Source of the DNA: Didymodactylos carnosus
Taxonomy: Eukaryota; Rotifera; Eurotatoria; Philodinida; Philodinidae
Direction: 5' to 3'
NCBI GenBank assembly: GCA_905250885.1
Contig: CAJNOQ010001021.1
Location: forward strand, 1 to 37,179
Length of the DNA stretch: 37,179 nt
The stretch's first letter is position 1. Each line of letters begins with the position of its first letter. Shown one piece after another: positions 1 to 10,500 of the stretch. A program made the translations under genes and the position numbers. The notes beneath the pieces are model-generated. The model was not told where the DNA came from. It saw only the letters and a program-made list of their open reading frames with translations, and made no database searches.

Positions 1-103
1 TTTCATCCGATCGAGTTAAAAGTTTTACCAGAGGTATTTTTTGGGAAATTGTTTTCATTTTCTTGAGTACCTCCGGTAAAACTTTTAACTCGATCGGATG
101 AAA
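1..103. repeat. Near-perfect inverted repeat (hairpin element) at the window edge
   Basis: Positions 1-36 and 68-103 are reverse complements at 35 of 36 positions, beginning TTTCATCCGATCGAG and ending CTCGATCGGATGAAA. The loop is 31 nt. It may be a tiny MITE or the inner part of a larger element cut by the window edge. A partial copy of the end motif, CCGATGAAA, recurs at about 126-134. Confidence 0.85.
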
Positions 104-2652
104 TTTAAGGGGAGCCGTAATGTGGTCCGATGAAAACCCGAATTGTCTGGAAACAAATCTGGAACGGCAATAGTTAAAAACTTGAAACAAAAACGAAAAA
201 GTGCTCCATTGAGTTTCCGATCAGTTCTGAAAATATGAAGCCATAGTGACTTTTAGTTTTTATTTCACAGCGTTTCTACGGAAAGCCCAAAAAGAGGAGG
301 GTACCTTTAACCCGTCGTTCGATGTGAGTTAACTTTTCAGCCAAGTAACTCGTCCACTGGACGAGTTCACTGGATGGCTCAGGTGAGAAAGAATTTTCGA
401 AAGAAAGTGGTAGCTTTTCTTATTTAAAATAAATTTCAGTTTGATAAAAAGTCGATGAAAAATGGTAAATTACACTTAAAATTGAGCACAGGAGTCGAAG
501 TCAGCATTTATTCGTTTTGGAGGCACAGATGCTTTTATTTTACTTCATGCTCAACTAGAAGTTGTATTATCTAATGAACAGATGTCGTTCAATGTATCAC
601 CATCTTGACTACAAAGATGAGATTTTTTTTCGATCACAATCTTTTAGTACTTTAATACATTTGCTTTCAAATCCTTATGTATGATCAATATTGTTCAACA
701 TGATTCAGTCAATACAATTTGAATTTTGCCCAAAACATATATTAGTTACAATAATTTTCTGATTCTTCATACTTAAAATGCATTTCGACTCAATATTTGA
801 AAAATAAATTTAAAAGATTCGGGGAAAATTGTACCACGTTTTAACATTTTCTGGTCTAATACTTGCACACTCGTGCAACCCTTTCTTACTGGAATACTTT
901 CTATTCTGTACTATCCATACTTGTATGTCTACATATTTGTTTTTAAGAAAACAAGTTGTTTTGGACATTTGCTCATAAAATTTGTTACCTTGTAAATGTT
1001 AATGACAAAGATAATTATTGATATATTAACCTTCTTAGACTAGAAATACAGAGAAAAAAGTACTTTCATCGAGGTTCGCTATATTTTCACATTTTTGGAT
1101 ATTAAGCTTCTCAGTATTAACACTTAAAAGAACAGATCTAAAAACAGTAAATATCATACACACGCACACATTAAAAACATGTTATTATTTGAAAATTACT
1201 CTTGTTGCTATTTACATATACTTTGTCGAATAACATCTTTGGTTTATTAGATGTTTCGGGTATCAGAGAGATTAGCGTATAGACAATCGAAATAAATATA
1301 GATGTTTTCTGATTAGGGTGTGTGTACAAATTTGGCAGAGGAGGTATAATTCATCGACAGTAGTAATGCTTTTTATACAGCTTCAATAATAACCATACTA
1401 ATATAATTATATTAAATTTCACAGAGCTTGCTTAAACGGATATATAATTACTAAAACATATATCTGCTTTGTCAACCATAATAACTGGTCAAACACAAAG
1501 AAGACTTTTGTTCACCACTAAATAATTCGATCGATATGTTCTCTAAGGGTTGATGACTGTTTCTAAATGGCACATAAAAAACACTTGATCTATAGAAGAA
1601 TACTGTGCATCTATTAAGATTACTGATGAGCTGCGCCTAATTTTCGTAACCCGAGCCGCATAAATGAATGAGCAAAAAATTAAATAATAAAGAAGTAATT
1701 ATTCTGAAGAGAAAATATTTGATAAAAACGTCTTTGTGAATTTTTTTTTTTGAGAAAGTATTCGTAATCGGATGAAACTTGCTATTAAAGTTGGAAATAT
1801 ATAAAAATCCTGATATCAGTGGAGATATACTTTTTTCGAGAAGTAGTTCGATGAAAACATCGTCGAAAAAAGGTTCATTTTATGACAGTAGAATTTTTCT
1901 CAATTTTTCGCTTGTTGTTGAAATATACCTTGGTAGCACTCTGTTTGTTTTTGATATTTTAATTGTTGTATTTTGTGATGTGTTAGCTATGACACTGGTG
2001 GCTAATGTTTTGCTTAACGCTGCCTCCGTTCTTTTAAACGTTCATTATTCACCAGTCCAAAAAGGCATAAATGTTTTAACCGATGCTCTTATAAAACTAC
2101 CTAAAACTAACTCATACCCCATTTAGCTGGCAAATTTTTGTCGGCTTGGCCAATAAGAATATCGTATTCTCCTGACTGGCGCGATAACAGTAGGTAACAT
2201 GCCTACGAACATTGCAATTAGAACAAACAAACAGAATAACTTCACGGGTGGTTAACGCCGCGTTTACGGCTGTTCTTTACAATAGGAAAACATTCTGTTG
2301 AAAGTACCGTTTTCTTACTGTCATCGGCTTGTTTTTCAGACGTTTTCTGAAAGTAGTTCTTTCTGATTTCTTATCTCAGATATATCGTTTTTATACTTTT
2401 GAAGTTTCTCAAGTTTTTTGGTTTTTGGTACAATTACAAGTACCAAGAACAGCTTTCTGGAATCAAGTGTCTATTACTTAAGTGTACGAGAAAGGGATCT
2501 TTTAAGGAGCTTTTCCGAAAATATCAGTAATCATTAGACACTGTTGGCCATAGCAAACCAAGCTGACTCAACGAAAAATAGTGAAATAACGGCGAACGAC
2601 AATATTTCGTACTTGCTCCGCCGCCTAAGGTGCTACGCATTGTTATTTCTAC
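104..2652. other. Non-coding stretch, no gene recognised
   Basis: AT-rich DNA with scattered short open frames. The longest (1779-2126, 115 codons) has no recognisable domain and no splice context. Apart from the small palindrome at 347-367, I see no RNA gene or element I can name. Confidence 0.55.
347..367. repeat. Short perfect palindrome, AACTCGTCCA arms
   Basis: AACTCGTCCA at 347-356 and TGGACGAGTT at 358-367 are perfect 10-bp arms around one base. With a small gap the pairing extends outwards (GCCAAGT on the left, the ACTGGATGGC segment on the right). It may belong to the same decayed element as the hairpin at 1-103. Confidence 0.7.
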
Positions 2653-2656
2653 TTAA

Positions 2657-2876
2657 CCCTTTGTTGCCGGGTGTTGACTACCGGTAACATCGATCTATTA
2701 AGCGTCGAAGGAATTTCGTTCTAAAAAAATACACTTTGCCGATCCCTGTCACAGCAAAACAATAAATATAAAGGGAGGAATATTTTTATTAGTTAATTTT
2801 TGGCAGCCGACAGAAAAGGAATATGCACAGAAGGGGATATTGTTACTAAATGGCTTATGCAACCGGCCGTAAAGGG
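2657..2876. mobile_element. piggyBac-like miniature element flanked by TTAA
   Basis: The element starts CCCTTTGTTGCCGG and ends CCGGCCGTAAAGGG, imperfect inverted termini. It is flanked on both sides by TTAA (2653-2656 and 2877-2880). TTAA target duplication with CCC..GGG ends is the hallmark of piggyBac-type transposition. At 220 bp with no open frame it must be non-autonomous. Confidence 0.7.
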
Positions 2877-2880
2877 TTAA

Positions 2881-4557
2881 AATAAAGTTTTAGAGTACAA
2901 ATTCAGTATCGATTCGATCGCAAAATTTGAAAAGCTTGTTTGACAGTAATTGATTGTACATTCGAATTGTCCATAGTTGATTGTCTTATATGCAACAACT
3001 TTGGGGTCCGGATAGGTAGCTTTTTTCCTTCAGTCGCATGCAAGAAATTAATGAAAAATTATTTGATAAAAAACGTTGTGCAAAATTTTTTTGAGAGTAT
3101 CCCGATACAGAAGTTATTACGTATAATATAACCGGCTACAGACAATCCTAATGTGCAACCGGTTATGATTGAACAAACTTTTCAAATCGGATTGATATGC
3201 CATACATTAGAAAAAGAGTATCTATCATTGCATACTTAAATTCACTAGAAACATTCCTTTACTTGAGCTTTAATTGTATGTCTTTTTATTCGTCTGAATG
3301 GATAGTAAAATGAGAACGGCTGCATTTATTTTCCCTTGCCGTTTTCGTGGTGTCAGATGGCAGCAAAATAAAGTGGTTACAGAAGACTTTTATTGCTAGA
3401 CAAGAAAAAGGTACGCTATAAGAGAGAAAAGAAAAGGGAAATCGTTGCACTACAGTATACAGATACACCTGAACTATTCATACACATGATTTCATGCACG
3501 ATGGTGTTCTTACTATTTTGAAATAACACCCACATACACATAAAAAAGACGTCTCTTTCAGTTCTTCATAACTGAAAGAAAAGAGAAATAAACGTGCTTG
3601 ACACGTGAATGTCATGAAAAGGACGATTATTTTTATACAGCAGTTCTATGATCCCACACGAACATCGGAATTATAACTATCAGTGGTCACCTCTGAACGG
3701 GAATGAAATCACTGAACAAGAACAATTTTTTCATGTAAGAATTGACCTAATTTTGAACTCGATGATTTACTAATAAGAATAAAGTACCAGAAGTCAAATA
3801 TTGTTAATAATTGTGTTTTTTCATCCACATTACAAGTAGACTTCTTGAATCATCTATAGATAGATCACATGCAGAAATACAGACTCGCAAATTATTTGTC
3901 CCCTAGGGTATGTGAGTTGATCATGATCCTATGAACAACAGTTTCGATTTGATACAGACATATTCTCGACTTTTTTGTGCTATCGCTCCGGAATAGTTTG
4001 ACAAGAATTACTTTTCGTTGATTTCGTATAAATGCAAGATGTCCTGTACCATTGAAGTAGTCGATAGTTCTGTAGATTATTGTATTATTAGGAAGTCGAG
4101 TATATTCAACATAAAAGATATACTTCGTTGTCATTTAATTGTTTAATTGTTTATTTTATTTTTAAGTATAATAAGATGAACCTATACTTGCTTAATTATA
4201 ATTTATGTATTGATTTAGTTGGCGGCATGTTGGTATGCGCTTGAAAATAATAAAACAAATTACAACATGTTTAAGATAATTAATATTATCAATTCATTTA
4301 CAATTAATATCATCAATGCGCATACACTTCATCATTCGCAGGATGAGAAGGGTATGTCTTTTGCTGCTTGTTTTTTTTTTGTCTATTTTCTTAAAAAAAA
4401 ATTTAAATATACTTTTTTTTAATGATTATTATTGTATCAAAAATTAATAATTTCTTTACTCATATAATCATAGTTCATCCATAAATCGGCTTTCAAATTT
4501 TTTAATCATTTTTTTTTATTATAATTTTGATTTGTATTTGATATTTTTATTTTATTT
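2881..4557. other. Non-coding 5' flank of the GH31 gene
   Basis: No gene is recognised. A stem-loop with CTTTCAGTT arms lies at 3554-3579. An 80-codon open frame on the - strand (3892-4134) has protein-like composition but no family match or splice context that I can defend. The last 400 bp are extremely T/A-rich and would hold the GH31 promoter; no specific site is identified. Confidence 0.5.
3554..3579. repeat. Stem-loop, 10-bp arms
   Basis: TCTTTCAGTT at 3554-3563 pairs perfectly with AACTGAAAGA at 3570-3579 across a 6-nt loop (CTTCAT). It is not followed by a terminator-like or histone-type context. Function unknown. Confidence 0.6.
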
Positions 4558-4586
4558 AGTTCTTTTATCGAATTCTCAAACAAACA
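4558..4586 (+). promoter_or_regulatory. Candidate splice acceptor just before the GH31 start codon
   Basis: A T-rich tract ends in TTTAG at 4555-4559, only 27 nt before the ATG at 4587. This looks like a 3' splice site. It could receive a 5' UTR exon or, if the organism is a bdelloid, a trans-spliced leader. It supports 4587 as the true start. The donor is not seen. Confidence 0.4.
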
Positions 4587-7500
4587 ATGGGAAAAACTCG
4601 TCGATTTATGTTTACTATGGGATGTCTTTTAATTATTTTATACTATTTATCATCTTATGTTCGTGGACAAGTTCATGTTGAACCACAAGATCGTATCGAT
4701 TGTTACCCGGATCATGATAAATCGTTTAGCAAAGAATCATGTTCAAATCGAAATTGTCTGTTTGATGAAAAATCAAATGATAATGGAATACCTCGATGTT
4801 TTTATGCACCCAATTATGGATACAAATTACAAAAAAATCAACCAAAACAAACTCACAATGGTTTAAGATTTGAATTAAAACGAAATACCGCTGTACAAAG
4901 TCCATATCAAGATCCTATTGAAAATGTTATACTCGATGTACAATACTATACAAATGATATTCTACATTTTAAATTGTACGATGCGGATAAGCCACGTTAT
5001 GAAGTAAGTATAAAAAAAAAACAAGACATTTTTGTAATATGTAGCTAAGTGAAACTTAAACTCGATAACTACGTGTGAACGTAAAATTACCGATAATCTA
5101 GAGAGTAAACGTGTGCTTTCGTTAATGGATTCCATGTAAATAAAAGTTTTACCAGCACTCGTCGTATTTATTTGCATACCGATGCGCACCCGTACCGGTA
5201 TAAAATATATTGGATGGACAGTTGTTCGATACCAGTGTCACTCTTCAGATCGGTACAGGATTTTTACTTCAGCAAAAAAATGTTTAGTATAACATCAATA
5301 CTATTGATTGACATTTGCTAGACACTGGTGTACACTGAAATTTTTCTTGTAGGGTTAGGTCTCTACGAAATCTAACATTCATTTTTTTTTTTGTTTACTC
5401 GTTAAGGTTCCAATTCCTTTAAGTCCATCATCAGGTAAAGCTCAATCACCGCAATATGAATTTAAAGAATCATCAAATCTTTCATTGGATAATATATTTT
5501 CATTTGTCATTAAACGTCGTTCAACATCAGAAAATCTCTTTGATACTAGTCTTGGAGGTCTTGTATTAAATAATCAATTCTTACAAATTGTTACACGTCT
5601 TCAATCATCGAATGTATACGGTTTTGGTGAAAATAATCATGATACATTAAAACATAATTTACAATATACATCATGGGGAATTTTTGCACGAGATCAAGGA
5701 ACAAATTGGATGAACAATACAAATCATTATGGTCAACATCCATTTTATTTGGTTATGGAACAGCAAAAAAACACTGGATTACCGTCAGGCAATATGCACG
5801 GAGTTTTACTACTTAACTCAAATGCCATGGATTATTCATTTACACCTACGCCATCATTAACAATGAGAACAATTGGTGGAATTTTAGATTTTTATGTTTT
5901 TATGGGACCACAACCAGAAGCAGTCATTCAACAGTATACGTGGCTTGTTGGACGATCTATATTACCACCATACGTAAGTTGTACAATAATTTGTGAAAAT
6001 TTGAATCAGTGGATAGTGAAATCTTCAGAATAACAACTGAATTTTCTTTTGTGAGCTGACGATATAATCATTAATGAATGAATAATATTTTCCTCTCTGC
6101 TTGTTAAAATAATACATTGTTGGAAAAAAATAACAAAAAATTTGTGTTGAAGATGTATCTACTAAATGATGTGTTTTTTTAGTGGTCTTTAGGTTTTCAA
6201 TTATCTCGATGGGATTATTCAAATTTAACACATATGAAAAATATTGTTAAACGTAATTTAGACAAAGGTATTCCACTAGATGTTCAATATGCCGACATTG
6301 ATTATATGGATGCAGAAAAAGATTTTACAGTGGATCCAATCAATTATAAAGGTTTAAAAGAATATTTTAATGAGTTGCGAGCAATGGGAATGCATACAAT
6401 AGTTATCCTCGATCCGGGAGTTATTGATGAACCAAATTATCAACCAACAGTAACTGGAAAAAATCAAAATGTGTTTGTCAAATGGGAGAATGGAACGGAT
6501 ATGAAGGGGTCTTGTTGGCCAGGTGATGTGTATTTTCCTGATTTTTTTCTTGATCGAACAAAAATTTGGTGGGAAAAATTGATCACAGATTTTAGAAACG
6601 TGAATCTAACATTTGATGGACTATGGATTGATATGAACGAGCCTGGTAAGTAACTTTATCTATCGAACAAATACATCTTGTCTATACAATGAGCAGAGTG
6701 TGTACTCTAAATTTTAGTGATTTTGATTTTTAAACTCAACTTTGTTAGTACACATAAACATCAAAATCATTGTGTTTGTTGAAATGCAATAAACTCGCAT
6801 AATTCAATGAACTTTCTTGAGAATTCTAATAATGAAGTTGTCTTTTCTCCATCTGCGTCAAGACGAGGATTAGTTAGAGAATGGATGACCTCTTCTGAAG
6901 GTCGAATCATCGAATTATTTTGGTGATGTTTGTCGTGACTATGGTGAGAAAAAAGTTACAAAAAGGCAGCCTCAAAAACTGCATGAGTAGTAAGAATCAG
7001 TCCAAATTTCTCAATAGAAATTAAGAACAAGATCACCTTTTAGGAACAAATGTCTTCATTCCAATTTGTTGTTTGTTTCACAAAATTCAGTTAAATTGCC
7101 AAATCTAAATTGTATTAATCAAAAGTGAGAGGAAAAAGTGCTGCTTTTTTAAAAATTGCTTCTGTGATGTGAATTCTTTGAAGCTACTGCATTGACATTA
7201 AATTTTCAAAATTTGGTGTGACCATTTTTTTTTGCTAAAGTATTAGAAAGAAGTCGACGGATAATTTGCTACTGAAATTGTATTGGACATCTATTGGGAT
7301 TCTGTTGAATTCCTCAGTTCTTTTCAATGACTATTTACTTTCTTTCTTTTAAGCATTGTTTGAGACAAATGATCCTGTACCATGGAATTGGGCTGATACA
7401 GGAAGTAATTATACATTAAAATGTCCATATAGTCAGTATGATGATCCACCCTATCGAACAAAAAGTATTTATCGTTTCGAAAAAGAAAATGAACGACCCA

Positions 7501-10500
7501 GAAGATTATCCGATCGAACATTGTGTATGGCTGCACGTCAAGGTGAACTTAATGAGCAAGGAAAGTCAAAATACCGACATTATGATGTTCACAGGTGAGA
7601 AATAATATAATTTAGTTAACAAGTTATTCAATGTATTTTTTATTTCTAGTTTATACGGTTGGAGTCAAACAAAACCAACTTTTGATATCATGCAAAAAGT
7701 AACAGGAAAGCGTAGTCTTGTATTACCACGATCAACGTTTATTGGTTCAGGACAATGGTCTGGTCATTGGTACGATTAACTTTATATCTTTCGTACTTTG
7801 ATTTTCTTATTACTTTAATCAGATTTTTTTTATTATAGGCTAGGTGATAATGAAGCAACGTGGCATGAAATGAAACGTTCATTGATTGGAATGATAGAAT
7901 TCAATTGGTTTGGGATTCCATTCAATGGAGCTGACATATGTGGTTTTGATAAGACACCTACAGAAGAAATGTGCATACGGTAAGGTGAAGTATTATAACT
8001 ATGACTTCTCACTCACCTATAAAAAACAAAATCAAATGATTCCATCGGCTAAGATTAACATCTGTCATTGGTACAAGTTTCGAGCCCTATCTCATGATTT
8101 GAAAGACCAAGTTCTGACAAACAAGGTATAACTAAGCTCTTTTGGCTCAGAGTGAAAACGTTTCTTCTTATCAAGATAACAAAACAGATTACGATTTGAT
8201 GAAATAATTGTAGCTGTGAGCTAAGAGATTTTCAGAAAAGTGTTGTTCGATTTAATGATGTTCTTCAAATTGCCTGTAATTAATAATCACAACTGTTTTG
8301 TACTGTGCGAAAAAAATTTAATAAATGAATCAGAGCAAAAGATATTTCAGGCATAATCGTGCGTTCTTAGGTAAATATAGCTAGTTTTTAGATGACATAA
8401 ACCAATCTTTGTCGAAAATCGTTCGATTCAAGATATTCTTAACGAAAATACTGAGTTCAAAAATCGATTATGTACCTGATTATTATTATTCCTTAGTAAA
8501 TGACTTATAGAAAAGAAAGTATCGTATCTGTGTACATGTTGCTAGTTTTTCAGACACACCTAATAGAACATTAGTATTTAGCGAATAAAACTGCATCATA
8601 CTCCATTTTGCTATCCCGATAAGAAGGACGTTTTCTCTCTGAATCAAAAGGACTTGAATATATTTGGCAAATTCTTGTTTGTCAGAGTTTGGCCTTTCTA
8701 ACCATGGGTTAGGAGTCAAGACTTGTACCAATGATAGATTTTTAATCTTAACCGACGAGATCATTAAAAACAGAGAGATTATTCATACCATCTTGACTAA
8801 AATACTGAGTACCTCTGATGCACGCCAGTGTCTTACAACCAGGTTCATGTATTTTTTCTTGACAATTTTAGTTGGATGCAGGTTGGTGCATTTTATCCAT
8901 TTTCACGTAATCACAACATATGGAAAACAGAAGATCAAGATCCTGCTCATTGGAGTGATATGGCTGTGGACATAATGGTGAAAGCATTAAAAATTCGTTA
9001 TCTTTTATTACCTTATTATTATACATTATTTTATAAAGCGCATACGCAAGGTTCAACTGTTATTCGTCCGCTCTTCCACGAGTATCCACAAGATCGTATA
9101 ACAACAGATATATTTTTACAATTTCTTATTGGTCCATGTATTATGATAGCACCGGTTACTGATAATAATACGAGAGAAATCGATGTTTACATTCCATCCT
9201 CCCATTGGTATGATTTTCATACGGGTAAAAGAATAAATATGATTCAACAATGGGCAAAAACTCAAGCACCATTAGATACTATTCCAATATTTTTACGGTA
9301 GAAGAATATCGATATCATACTAGCAGCTGTCTATTTATCTTGTATTTATTTTTTTCAGAGGTGGATATATCATTCCAACTCAAGAATTTGCAAACAATAC
9401 CGTTTATTCACGTCAAAAACCATTTGGATTAATAATTGTTTTGAATTCAGAGGGAAATGCTGAAGGTGATTTATTCTATGATGATGGTGATTCGATTGGT
9501 ACAGTTCAAAAGCGTCAATATTATTATGCACAATTCAAATGGTCAAAAACAGAGATGAAATTAGCCATTAATGTTGTCGAAAATAATTATCAAAATATGA
9601 ATCATTTAATATTAGATTCATTGACAATCTACGGGTTAGACGATACACCAGCATCGTTCGTAATCGATGGAAGACAAAATGTCACAAATATTCACATGAA
9701 ACGAAACACACAAATATTAGAATTAATTGATCTTAATATGAAAATGACAATAAATCATACATTAGCTTGGTCTGGATCGAGAGTAGATCCAGTTGATTCA
9801 GTAAGTGATGCTATAAAAAATCCTGAGTACAGAGCTGATTGTCATCCAGATCTAGACGCTGATGCTAATAAATGTCGTGCAAGAGGATGCGAATGGGATC
9901 AAACAGCTCAAACAGCTCAAACTAATTCATCTCCATGTTATGTTCCGAAATCAAAAGGTGGTTATGAACTCATTGGTCAAGAATCAACTAAACAATATGG
10001 TATTCACTATAAACTAAAACGTTTATCAACAAAACCCGCACACAAAGTACCGATACAACGTATGCAAAATTATCGACTTCATAATCATCTTCAAAAACAA
10101 CAGTTAATAGCTCCTGTTGAAACTCTAATTGACACGAAACAATCCGAATTTAGTTTGTTTGGCAATGATATTGATAATTTAAGGTAAAGAATGATTGAGC
10201 GCTGTTTATTATTCAACAAGTTTAATTTTTTAATTTAAGATTAGAAATGACAACATCAGGAACAGATATGATTCGTTTGAAAATAACTGATTTAGATCAT
10301 GAACGTTATGAAGTGCCCGTTCCCATAGTTTGGCGTCCAGATCCAACTACTTCTCATGTAGCGAGACAAAAAATTAAATTTCGACTAACACACACACAAT
10401 ACAAGCAAGCTGGCATTCAAATTGTGAGAACGGATACAAACGCAATTCTATTCGATACATCGTTTTTTGCTGAAGGATTCATTTATGATGATAAATATTT

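Noticed and set aside
1779..2126. 115-codon open frame on the + strand
   Set aside because: No domain, no splice context, T-rich hydrophobic composition; treated as chance.
3892..4134. 80-codon open frame on the - strand with protein-like composition
   Set aside because: It could be a decayed exon, but there is no family match, partner exon or convincing splice site, so I do not call it.
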